Assembly (NCBI GenBank): GCA_003136335.1 | Contig: PLEA01000049.1 | Coordinates: 1-6,401 of the forward strand | Direction: 5' to 3' | DNA length: 6,401 bases | Origin: Acidobacteriaceae bacterium | GTDB lineage: Bacteria > Acidobacteriota > Terriglobia > Terriglobales > SbA1 | Made by a program: the position numbers and the translations under genes | Shown here: positions 1-5,780 of the stretch, in pieces | Position numbering within the stretch: position 1 is the first letter of the stretch | How the letters are laid out: each line of letters starts with the position of its first letter | Notes under the pieces: generated by a model | Seen by the model: only the letters and a program-made list of their open reading frames with translations | Told to the model about the DNA's origin: nothing | Databases searched by the model: none

Positions 1-30
1 TACACCGAGAATTTGGCAAAGGATTGCCGC

Positions 31-42
31 GGTAGAGCTACC
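31..42. repeat. Short dyad GGTAG-AG-CTACC
   Basis: A 5-bp inverted repeat separated by two bases sits about 100 bp ahead of the first gene. The loop is too short for a stable RNA hairpin, so if meaningful it would be a protein-binding dyad on DNA. It could easily be chance. Confidence 0.15.
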
Positions 43-55
43 TGCCCAGGATTTT

Positions 56-105
56 TACCCCGCACCCCGCTCCCGGATCTTTATCGTACCCCGCCACTAC
101 CCCGC
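56..105. repeat. TACCCCGC short repeat cluster upstream of the transposition operon
   Basis: The 8-mer TACCCCGC occurs at 56-63, 87-94 and 98-105, and a 7-base copy ACCCCGC lies at 64-70, all in the same orientation and all before the first gene. The surrounding 45-120 region is strikingly C-rich on this strand, unlike the coding DNA that follows. Elements of the Mu/Tn7/Tn5053 type carry several short transposase-binding repeats at each end, so these could be left-end sites. That is inference: no matching inverted copy was found near 3300-3650, and simple C-richness could also produce them. No good sigma70 promoter was recognised in 1-145. Confidence 0.3.
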
Positions 106-145
106 CCCTCCCCCACGCCGGTAGAATCACGATTTTCACGGAGGC

Positions 146-715
146 ATGGTCCCGGTGGGAGAGGAGACATGGTTTTACCACAGCGTCGAGGAATGGATCG
201 CCATTGCGGAACGGCTCAAGCTGACGCCCTGTCCGCACTGCAAGATTGTCGGCACGCTGATTCGGCACGGCTTTTTGCGCGGATTTGACGAGAGCAACCC
301 CCAGCGAAAGACGGTGCGCGCGCGGCGGATCTTTTGCAGCAACCGCCATGCACGTCGCGGTTGCGGGCGGACTTTCAGCGTCTGGATCGCCGACAAAATC
401 CGACGGCTCAGCCTGACCACCGGCGCTCTTTTGCGGTTCCTCCAACGCGCCGTCGCCGGCGGCATCCTCGCGGCCATTCGTGTCAGCGACTGCCATCGGA
501 GTGACCGGACTTTGCTGCGCATCTGGAAACGGTTCGACCACGGTCAAAGCAAGGTCCGCACGGCACTGGCGGGGCGGTGCCCGCCGCCTGAGCTACCGGC
601 TGAGCCCGCGCACCGACCGGCGGCGCAAGTCCTCGCCCATCTCCAAGCCGCCTTCCCCGACGCCCTCTGCCCGATCGCCGCCTTCCAACATGCGATGCGA
701 ACCTTCTTCGTGTAA
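146..715 (+). CDS. Small zinc-ribbon, helical DNA-binding-like protein (transposon accessory)
   Basis: The 189-aa product has a Cys4 zinc ribbon near its N-terminus: C29-x2-C32 in a PCPHC context, then C64-x8-C73 in a CSNRHARRGCG context. A basic linker follows, with helices at about 81-140 that could form a helix-turn-helix (GALLRFLQRAV, then RSDRTLLRIWKRF). Ribbons of this layout precede the HTH in IS1/IS1595/ISL3-type transposases. No DDE catalytic domain follows here, so it is probably a binding or accessory factor and not an enzyme. The C-terminal third is Pro/Ala-rich and ends in a hydrophobic helix. It is the first gene of the operon, about 280 bp before the transposase. For the start, GGAGG at 140-144 is only 1 base from the ATG at 146 but 10 bases from an in-frame GTG at 155, so the true start may be 155. 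The family name is not recognised; the function is inferred from the motif and context. Confidence 0.7.
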   Translation: MVPVGEETWFYHSVEEWIAIAERLKLTPCPHCKIVGTLIRHGFLRGFDESNPQRKTVRARRIFCSNRHARRGCGRTFSVWIADKIRRLSLTTGALLRFLQRAVAGGILAAIRVSDCHRSDRTLLRIWKRFDHGQSKVRTALAGRCPPPELPAEPAHRPAAQVLAHLQAAFPDALCPIAAFQHAMRTFFV

Positions 716-861
716 GCCGGTTCCTTCGTCCCTCTCGAACCCACCGCGGCCACGCCCCTGACATGCTTGCGCCTGACGCCCTTCGCGAGGGAAAGGGGCA
801 GCCCGGTGACGGCCGAACCGGACCCCAGCGGCCGCGCATCCATGCCGATCATCACCGAATT

Positions 862-880
862 GGCAGCGCACTTCGCTGCC
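862..880 (+). repeat. Perfect 7-bp hairpin in the operon spacer
   Basis: GGCAGCG and CGCTGCC pair exactly around the 5-base loop CACTT, about 120 bp before the transposase start. No U-tract follows, so it is not a standard intrinsic terminator. It could stabilise or process the mRNA between the first gene and the transposase, or bind a protein as DNA. It could also be a chance product of GC-rich sequence. Confidence 0.45.
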
Positions 881-985
881 GCCGGCCGGGTCGAAATCGG
901 CGGAAATGGCCAACAACGCAAGATGTCATCGTTGGGCGCGCACGCTTTTGCTCCAATCGACCTTCGCCCGGCAAGGTCCGCGACC

Positions 986-991
986 AAGGAG
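986..991 (+). promoter_or_regulatory. Strong Shine-Dalgarno deciding the transposase start
   Basis: AAGGAG lies 7 bases before the ATG at 999. It favours this start over the upstream in-frame ATG at 906, which has no such site. Confidence 0.75.
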
Positions 992-998
992 AACCCTC

Positions 999-2228
999 AT
1001 GAAGCAGCCCTCGGTCTATTTGAAGATGCGCGTCCTGGGCGCCGTCGACACCGTCGAAGGGCGAACCCGGCACGAGCGCGTGCATAACGTCGCTACCATG
1101 CCATTCCTCGACGAGGAGGGCAACCCGCGCCGCTTCACCTGGCGTACCATCCAGACCTGGTACTACCGCTACAAAAACTACGGCATCACCAGCATGACCA
1201 ACCGCCCACGCAAGGACAAGGGCCAGGTCCGCAAGGTCACTCCCGAGGAACTGCTCGAAGCCCTCAACGCCGCCCGGCCCCACTTCACCAACCAGCGCAC
1301 CAACAAGCGGGCCCTGTATCGCTTCTGCATCGAAAAGAGCCTGCTGCAAGCCGACCGCATCGCCCAAACCACTTTCTACCGCCTCATTCGCGAGTACGAC
1401 CTGCTGGCTCCCCACGACAACGACAACAAGAAACGCCTCGCTTTCAGCATGAAATACGCCAACCAACTTTGGCAGGCCGACACCATGTTCGGCCCCTACC
1501 TGGACACCGGCGTGTCCGGCGCCGCCCGCAAACAGGCCCGGCTGATCGCCTTTATCGACGACGCCAGCCGCGTCCTCTGCCACGGCGAGTTCTTCTTCGA
1601 GGAAAACGTCGACACCCTGGTCAAGGCCATCCGCGCCGCTTTCTACAAACGCGGCGTCCCCGAGCAACTCTTCGTCGACAACGGCTCGATCTACAGCTCC
1701 CAGGAAATCACCCTCATCTGCGCCCGCGTCGGCTGCATCCTCCGCCATACCGCCGTCCGCGACGCCGCCGCCAAGGGCAAAATCGAACGCTTCTTCCGAC
1801 GCGTCCGCGACCAGTTCCTCGTCCGCATGCTTGACCTCTCCTCGCTCGAAACCCTCAACCGCCAGTTCACCCACTGGGTCGAAGCCGACTACAACGCCAT
1901 GCCGCACGATGCCATCGGCATGAAGCCCATCGACCGCTTCGGCATTGACCTCGCACGGGTCCGCTTCCTGGCACCGTCCGAACACAACGACGAACTCTTC
2001 TACGCCGAGGCCACCCGGAAGGTCAAAAAAGATAACACCTTCAGCTTTTTGGCCCGCCGCTACGAAACCCCCGTCGACCTGCGCGACAAACAGATCCAGC
2101 TCCGCTACGACCGCCATCGCAGTGACACCGCCGCCGTCGTCATCTACCACAAGGGCCAACGCATGGGCGCCGCTCGACTTCTCGACGCCGTCGCCAACGG
2201 ACTCTCACGCCGAAAGGAACAGCCATGA
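999..2228 (+). CDS. DD35E integrase-core (rve) transposase, Mu/TniA/IS481-like
   Basis: This 409-aa protein would catalyse strand transfer of the element's DNA ends. The N-terminal part (about 1-135) has helical DNA-binding segments, including FTWRTIQTWYYRYKNYGI and a basic linker at 69-79. The RNase H-like catalytic core shows all three acidic residues: D161 (WQADTMFGP), D227 (LFVDNGSIYSS) and E263 (AKGKIERFFR). Exactly 35 residues separate the second and third, the classic DD35E spacing. After about 340 comes a Mu-type beta-barrel-like tail (NTFSFLARRYETPVDLRDKQIQLRYD). The ATG at 999 is chosen because AAGGAG stands 7 bases upstream; the frame is open back to 906 but those residues look non-coding. 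The stop overlaps the ATPase start as ATGA, which suggests translational coupling. With that ATPase it forms a transposase/AAA+ pair comparable to MuA/MuB or TniA/TniB. It appears intact. Confidence 0.93.
   Translation: MKQPSVYLKMRVLGAVDTVEGRTRHERVHNVATMPFLDEEGNPRRFTWRTIQTWYYRYKNYGITSMTNRPRKDKGQVRKVTPEELLEALNAARPHFTNQRTNKRALYRFCIEKSLLQADRIAQTTFYRLIREYDLLAPHDNDNKKRLAFSMKYANQLWQADTMFGPYLDTGVSGAARKQARLIAFIDDASRVLCHGEFFFEENVDTLVKAIRAAFYKRGVPEQLFVDNGSIYSSQEITLICARVGCILRHTAVRDAAAKGKIERFFRRVRDQFLVRMLDLSSLETLNRQFTHWVEADYNAMPHDAIGMKPIDRFGIDLARVRFLAPSEHNDELFYAEATRKVKKDNTFSFLARRYETPVDLRDKQIQLRYDRHRSDTAAVVIYHKGQRMGAARLLDAVANGLSRRKEQP
2214..2218 (+). promoter_or_regulatory. Shine-Dalgarno for the ATPase, inside the transposase 3' end
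   Basis: AAGGA lies 6 bases before the ATG at 2225. Together with the ATGA stop/start overlap it indicates coupled translation of transposase and ATPase, which would keep the two partners in proportion. Confidence 0.6.
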
Positions 2229-3463
2229 TCCGATCCTTCTACGGACTCACCCAAAATCCCTTCGACCTCCGCGAGCTCGTGCTCTTGCCCCAACAGCAAG
2301 AAATTCACGACACGCTCAAAGTCCATTGTCAGCAAGGCGGACTCTGTCTCGTGCTCGGCGTCCCCGGCACCGGCAAGTCCGTCATTAAACAATCCCTGCA
2401 AAGACTCCCCGAAAATCAGCACCTCGTCGCCACCGTCGCTCGCACCTTGCACACCTACACCAACACGGTCAAAATTCTCTGCCACGCCTTCCGCATCGAA
2501 TTCGAAAGCTCTGCCTTCGCATGCGAACGACGACTCATCGAACAAGCCTTCAGCCTCAACCACGCCGGCAAATCCCTGACCACCATCCTCGACGACGCCC
2601 ACCTCATGGACCTGGCCAACCTCCGCAAACTGCGGTTGCTCTTCGAGGACTTCCCCAAAAATCACAACCTCGTTCTCATCGGTCGGCCCAGCCTCCTCGC
2701 CAACCTCGACCTCGGCGTCAACCACGACATCAAGAGCCGCGTTACCTACTCGGTCATCACCAAACGCCTGGGCCCCGACGCCCTGCGCGACTTCATCCTG
2801 CGCGAACTCGACCGCGTCGGACTCGGCCACAACACCTTCACGCAGCCGGCGGTTGATCTCATCGTCCGCTCCGCCGACGGCGTCCTGCGCAAGGCCCGCA
2901 ATCTCTGCGTCGGCTGCATGATCGAGGCCGTCCGCTCCGCCAACAAAACCATCGACATCGACAACGTCAACCGCGTGCTCCTGCAACCCCACTGGCAGAA
3001 GGAAGCCGACCTGGCCGACTTCTGCCCGCTGACAACCGAGTGTCATCGACAGGACTTCCACCCATCGACTTCGCCCCCTCCGTATCCACCGGGAGAAAAC
3101 CATGATCTCGGCCGATCTGCTCCGCCGCCTTCGCAACGACCTGCCCATGCCCGTCACCATCGCCGCCCTCGGCCGCGAGGGGCCGCCATCCAAAATGAGC
3201 GAAGGCTACTTCCGCTTCGTCTGCCACCGCTGCGGCGAAATGCGCGCCACCGTCAATCCCCGCAACAACCTCGCCCACTGCTTCTGCTGCAAGAAAAACC
3301 TCAACAACATCGAGCCACCAACGGCCTTTTCGAAAACCGTCCACATTTGCGGATCCAAAGGTCGCGTATACTGCGGCTGCCCCCCGCCATTATTCTCATC
3401 AACGTTCGTCAACAAATTGCCGGGCTTTCCTATTTGCAAGGCCACGGCCGCTGCAATGGCTGA
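2225..3463 (+). CDS. ExeA/TniB-like AAA+ ATPase of the transposon, with an abnormal C-terminal extension
   Basis: Residues 1 to about 266 form a recognisable AAA+ ATPase. The N-terminus is FYGLTQNPF (typical of ExeA-type proteins), followed by Walker A GVPGTGKS at 45-52, Walker B TTILDDAH at 119-126, a sensor-1-like strand LVLIGRP at 149-155, a candidate arginine finger in SRVTY (171-175), and a sensor-2-like segment GVLRKARNL at 219-227. Such ATPases partner DDE transposases, binding target DNA and activating strand transfer. The start is an ATG inside the ATGA overlap with the transposase stop; AAGGA sits at 2214-2218. The oddity is that after LADF (about 266) the frame becomes Pro/Arg/His-rich and continues 362 bases inside the CHC2 gene, in another frame. 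A TGA lies one frame off at 3030-3032. One base lost from the CCC at 3026 would give a normal protein of about 268 aa, so I infer a frameshift or lost stop near 3020-3030. The ATPase domain itself appears intact. Confidence 0.88.
   Translation: MIRSFYGLTQNPFDLRELVLLPQQQEIHDTLKVHCQQGGLCLVLGVPGTGKSVIKQSLQRLPENQHLVATVARTLHTYTNTVKILCHAFRIEFESSAFACERRLIEQAFSLNHAGKSLTTILDDAHLMDLANLRKLRLLFEDFPKNHNLVLIGRPSLLANLDLGVNHDIKSRVTYSVITKRLGPDALRDFILRELDRVGLGHNTFTQPAVDLIVRSADGVLRKARNLCVGCMIEAVRSANKTIDIDNVNRVLLQPHWQKEADLADFCPLTTECHRQDFHPSTSPPPYPPGENHDLGRSAPPPSQRPAHARHHRRPRPRGAAIQNERRLLPLRLPPLRRNARHRQSPQQPRPLLLLQEKPQQHRATNGLFENRPHLRIQRSRILRLPPAIILINVRQQIAGLSYLQGHGRCNG
3091..3095 (+). promoter_or_regulatory. Shine-Dalgarno for the CHC2 zinc-finger gene
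   Basis: GGGAG lies 6 bases before the ATG at 3102. It shows that translation is meant to start here. This argues that the ATPase frame running through this site is not meant to be coding at this point. Confidence 0.6.
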
Positions 3464-3698
3464 GTTGGGTATCAAAATTCGAGTTTTTCGCTTGCGCTGG
3501 CGGTACGGGAGTAGCCGATTTCAGCGCACGGGGCCCGGCGGTTCCGTTTCTTTCTCCTGGAGACGGAGGAGCCTGGCCACAGTTCCGCGGCCAGGGCGGC
3601 GCGCCGGTTGGGCATTCGTTTTTGGCCAACAAGGTTGCGTTTTTCCAAAACCTGCCAGCTATCCGGTGCCGCGATTGGTGCGCCATCCCTTCTTGTAA
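3102..3698 (+). CDS. CHC2-type (DnaG-like) zinc-finger protein, apparently truncated after the finger
   Basis: Residues 1-70 look genuine. A helical N-terminus (ISADLLRRLRNDLPM) is followed by EGYFRFVCHRCGEMRATVN and NLAHCFCCKKNLNNI. The likely zinc ligands are C41, C44, C60 and C63, arranged like the primase zinc finger, where a YxCFxC-type second knuckle is followed by a short GGD/NNI turn and a helix. In DnaG this domain reads single-stranded template. In a transposon operon it may bind element ends, target DNA or a fork, which is inference. The expected helix after NNI is missing. From about residue 71 (base about 3313) the protein becomes an unrelated Arg/Pro/Ser-rich tail that ends by running into the 3' end of the opposing recombinase gene. 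I therefore read 3102 to about 3312 as a 5' gene fragment and the rest as accidental frame. GGGAG 6 bases before the ATG supports the start. Confidence 0.7.
   Translation: MISADLLRRLRNDLPMPVTIAALGREGPPSKMSEGYFRFVCHRCGEMRATVNPRNNLAHCFCCKKNLNNIEPPTAFSKTVHICGSKGRVYCGCPPPLFSSTFVNKLPGFPICKATAAAMAELGIKIRVFRLRWRYGSSRFQRTGPGGSVSFSWRRRSLATVPRPGRRAGWAFVFGQQGCVFPKPASYPVPRLVRHPFL
3313..3658. other. Junction region between the two mobile units; no convincing gene
   Basis: This stretch lies between the last recognisable base of the CHC2 gene and the recombinase stop codon. Open frames cross it on both strands, but their products are Arg/Pro/Ser-rich without recognisable domains, and composition is more mixed (A/T-rich patches near 3340-3350, 3380-3420 and 3470-3490) than in the genes. 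It holds two adjacent hairpins at 3554-3595. It may contain one end of the DDE transposon, the crossover site of the serine recombinase, or both; I could not identify either boundary exactly. Confidence 0.45.
3554..3595. repeat. Two tandem hairpins downstream of the recombinase gene
   Basis: CTCCT at 3554-3558 pairs with AGGAG at 3567-3571. Immediately next to it, CCTGGCC at 3572-3578 pairs perfectly with GGCCAGG at 3589-3595 around a 10-base loop. They lie about 65 bp beyond the - strand recombinase stop. Neither strand shows a U-tract after them, so a standard intrinsic terminator is not supported. An mRNA 3' stabiliser, a factor-dependent terminator or a recombinase/transposase-binding site are possible. 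The arms are visible; the role is unknown. Confidence 0.45.
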
Positions 3699-5773
3699 AG
3701 GCCCGGCTCGACCAACACCAGCACCGCATCCCCTGGAAAGTCATAGACTTGTGGAAAGAGGCTCAACGCCAATGGCAACCCAACGATTTCGTTCACAAAG
3801 GTGCTACGCGGCTCGCCCCGATTGACATTTCCTAACGAGTTATCCTCTCCACCGGGATCTGCACCCGGTCGGCCGGGTAATTCGTGGGAACTTGGCCCGT
3901 CGGCTCCTTCGGAAGTAGCCGGACCTTTCACATACCAGCGGCTTGTTCGCCCTTCATATAAACTCACGGGCGGCGGCGTGTCGCCGAAGGTCACCACGCC
4001 GCTGGCCAGTTGGTTGACCGTGCGCTTCTTCCAGCGGCCCTCCGTAAACTGCAGAAACAATCGGGCGTTTACTTGCTGAAACAACTGGCCGATGCCGCCC
4101 AGGTCTTGCGGTGTACTTGCCCGGTCGGCCAGGCGGTCCAGACCCGCGAGGGCAGCGGCCACTTCGGCATCCAGATCGCCGGTTTTTCCGGCGAGCTGTT
4201 CGAGGGGCCGCAACTCGGCTTCCAGGGCCCGCTCCTGTTGTTGCAACTGCTCGAAGACCGCCGCCACCGCGCGGTACTGGTCCGGCCCTTCCGCCAGACC
4301 CAGGTTCTCGCCGGCGCGCTGCCGCTTGGCGCGCACGGCTGCCAAGGCCGCCTGTTTGGCGGTCAAGGCGGCGTCGGACCGGCGGCGACCCCGCTCCCGT
4401 TCGGCGATGGCTCGCAGCTTTTGCTCCAGTTTCGCCTTCCGCGTCGGCGTCAGCAGCCGTTGGCGGATACAACCCAGCAAGAACCGCGTCGCCCGCAAGC
4501 CATCCATGCAATTGTGCTTGCACTTCGCCCCGTGGCTTTGCTGGTACAGCCCACACATATACCGGAATGATTCTTGGTACGGCTGCCGGTACATCGGCCA
4601 GCCGCAGCCCATGTCGAAGACCCGCCCTCCCAGCGGGTTGCGGGTCGGGTCTTGCGATCGCGGCTTGCCGCGCTGCGTCCCGGCACGTCCATCCAACTTC
4701 TCCATTAGCCGCTGGTGTCGCTCGGGCTCGATCAACGGCTCGAATGATGTCGGAGCCTTGATGCGGATAGACTCCGGATTGGTGACGACCTTCGGCTTGC
4801 CGTCGGAGCGGTGGTCGGCTTCTTCCAACTCGCGGGGCCCTTCCGGCGAGAAGCGCAGTTTGTCCCCCATCGATCGCCGACCGTATTCCACCAGGGCCCG
4901 CAACAGCGGGTTACGGGCGATTTGGACGACGGTCGGCTGGTGCCAGACGCCGCTCGTCGGGTGCTTCACTCCGCGGTCGGTGCGCAGTCGTCCGGCGTCC
5001 GGCGGCGGCACGCCCTCGGTGGTCAGTTGCGCGGCCACGCGCGAGGCCGGCATGGTCTCCAGCATCGCCAGGATGCGGCGGATGAGGGCCAGCTCTTCTT
5101 CCGGTCCCGGCAGCCAGAGGACATGATGCCCTGCGCGCTGGACGTATTCACCCTCGGCCAGTTGCCGCACCCGAGTGCCATCCGCCTGCACTAGCCAGCG
5201 CCGGAAGCCGAAGGGCGGACGGCCGCCCGTCGAGAACCCCGCCTTGGCCAGATTGAGTTGGGCGTAAATCATCTTCTGGGCAAGGTCGCGCCTCTCCTTG
5301 CCGGCGCGATCGTAGTCGATCATGGCCACGATGGACTCGCCCAAATCGCGCCGACCGTGCGGCAAGGGCGGCAAGGCTCGGTCCATGAACACCAAGGTCA
5401 AGCCCGCCTCGCGCAGCGTGGCCTCCATCTTCATGGCATCGAGCGGGTCGTCGGGACGAGCGAAGCGGTCGCGGCGGGGGATGAAAACGTGCGTTACGTC
5501 GGAGTCGGCCAGGGCCACCCGGAACAAAGCGTCCAGGCCGGCGCGTTGCAGTTGATTGCCTTTGACGCCGTAGTCCAAGAACAGGTCGCCATCCTGCGAC
5601 CGGCCGTCGCGGATCATCGCTTCGAGCTGTTCGGGTGTGCCCGTGAAGGAGACGCCGAGCCCGGCGGCCCGGCGCTGGCCCCAGCGAACGTATTCGCCGG
5701 GAGTGGTTTCGTGTTCGCCGCCGGAGTCGCGGGTGTAAAACAGGCCCCGCCCCTGCTCAGGTCGTTTTAACAT
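3659..5773 (-). CDS. Large serine recombinase (resolvase/invertase superfamily)
   Basis: This 704-aa enzyme would integrate, excise or invert DNA through a 5'-phosphoserine intermediate. The N-terminal resolvase domain has the motif FYTRDS, with R15 and nucleophile S17. The catalytic DRFAR motif follows at 102-106, with R103 and R106 matching the conserved resolvase arginines. At 183-190 GGRPPFGF marks the boundary to the recombinase domain (about 190-360). A zinc ribbon follows at about 386-422 with C390, C407, C418 and C422; the usual first Cys of the opening CxxC is D387 here. A charged, probably coiled-coil region spans about 440-530, as in phiC31/Bxb1-type integrases. The C-terminal 100 residues are low-complexity and not recognised. 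The frame is open 34 codons further upstream, but that part overlaps the preceding gene, so MLKRPEQ at 5773 is chosen; it lies 7 bp after that gene's stop. Shine-Dalgarno is weak, suggesting coupling. All core residues are present, so it is probably active. Confidence 0.93.
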   Translation of the reverse strand: MLKRPEQGRGLFYTRDSGGEHETTPGEYVRWGQRRAAGLGVSFTGTPEQLEAMIRDGRSQDGDLFLDYGVKGNQLQRAGLDALFRVALADSDVTHVFIPRRDRFARPDDPLDAMKMEATLREAGLTLVFMDRALPPLPHGRRDLGESIVAMIDYDRAGKERRDLAQKMIYAQLNLAKAGFSTGGRPPFGFRRWLVQADGTRVRQLAEGEYVQRAGHHVLWLPGPEEELALIRRILAMLETMPASRVAAQLTTEGVPPPDAGRLRTDRGVKHPTSGVWHQPTVVQIARNPLLRALVEYGRRSMGDKLRFSPEGPRELEEADHRSDGKPKVVTNPESIRIKAPTSFEPLIEPERHQRLMEKLDGRAGTQRGKPRSQDPTRNPLGGRVFDMGCGWPMYRQPYQESFRYMCGLYQQSHGAKCKHNCMDGLRATRFLLGCIRQRLLTPTRKAKLEQKLRAIAERERGRRRSDAALTAKQAALAAVRAKRQRAGENLGLAEGPDQYRAVAAVFEQLQQQERALEAELRPLEQLAGKTGDLDAEVAAALAGLDRLADRASTPQDLGGIGQLFQQVNARLFLQFTEGRWKKRTVNQLASGVVTFGDTPPPVSLYEGRTSRWYVKGPATSEGADGPSSHELPGRPGADPGGEDNSLGNVNRGEPRSTFVNEIVGLPLALSLFPQVYDFPGDAVLVLVEPGLYKKGWRTNRGTG

Positions 5774-5780
5774 GTAAGGC

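Larger units (their letters stand above)
716..998 (+). other. Spacer between zinc-ribbon gene and transposase; no certain gene
   Basis: This gap of about 280 bp is unusually long for an otherwise tight operon. The reading frame of the upstream gene stays open from its TAA at 713-715 up to 1087. Within it is a GTG at 806 preceded by a GAAAGGGG stretch at suitable distance, which would encode a short Ala/Gly/Arg-rich peptide. That frame would overlap the transposase start by almost 90 bases, and open frames are common in GC-rich DNA, so it is not called as a gene. A strong hairpin at 862-880 lies inside. The last bases carry the transposase Shine-Dalgarno AAGGAG at 986-991. Confidence 0.4.

Noticed and set aside
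1..145. Promoter for the transposition operon
   Set aside because: TTGGCA at 13-18 and TAGAAT at 122-127 resemble promoter boxes, but no pair has acceptable spacing. The promoter may lie before the window or follow another consensus.
38..547. - strand frame across the first gene and its upstream region
   Set aside because: The product has no domain or plausible start context. The + strand gene has a Cys4 zinc ribbon and a nearby ribosome-binding site.
806..1087. Small GTG-started frame in the spacer
   Set aside because: It would overlap the well-supported transposase start by nearly 90 bases and ends in an Arg-rich shadow. It is kept only as a question in the spacer finding.
852..2159. Long open frame of 435 codons antisense to the transposase
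   Set aside because: Its product is a monotonous Val/Ala/Gly/Asp/Glu-rich sequence without domains, as expected when a GC-rich gene is read on the opposite strand. The sense frame has clear DDE catalytic residues.
2144..3193. Open frame of 349 codons antisense to the ATPase
   Set aside because: The same Val/Glu/Gly/Ala-rich shadow pattern. The sense frame carries Walker A and Walker B motifs.
3472..3744. - strand frame that could continue the recombinase C-terminus by frameshift
   Set aside because: It is basic and featureless, and no homology-like motif supports a frameshifted continuation. The recombinase is already of normal length for its family.
4092..5126. Open frame of 344 codons on the + strand inside the recombinase gene
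   Set aside because: The product is Arg/Ser/Pro-rich and has no recognisable domain, while the opposite strand encodes the recombinase and zinc-ribbon domains.
5461..5475. GCGGGG-containing stretch as an inverted copy of the left repeat
   Set aside because: It lies within recombinase coding sequence and matches only part of the motif, so it is best explained by codon composition.
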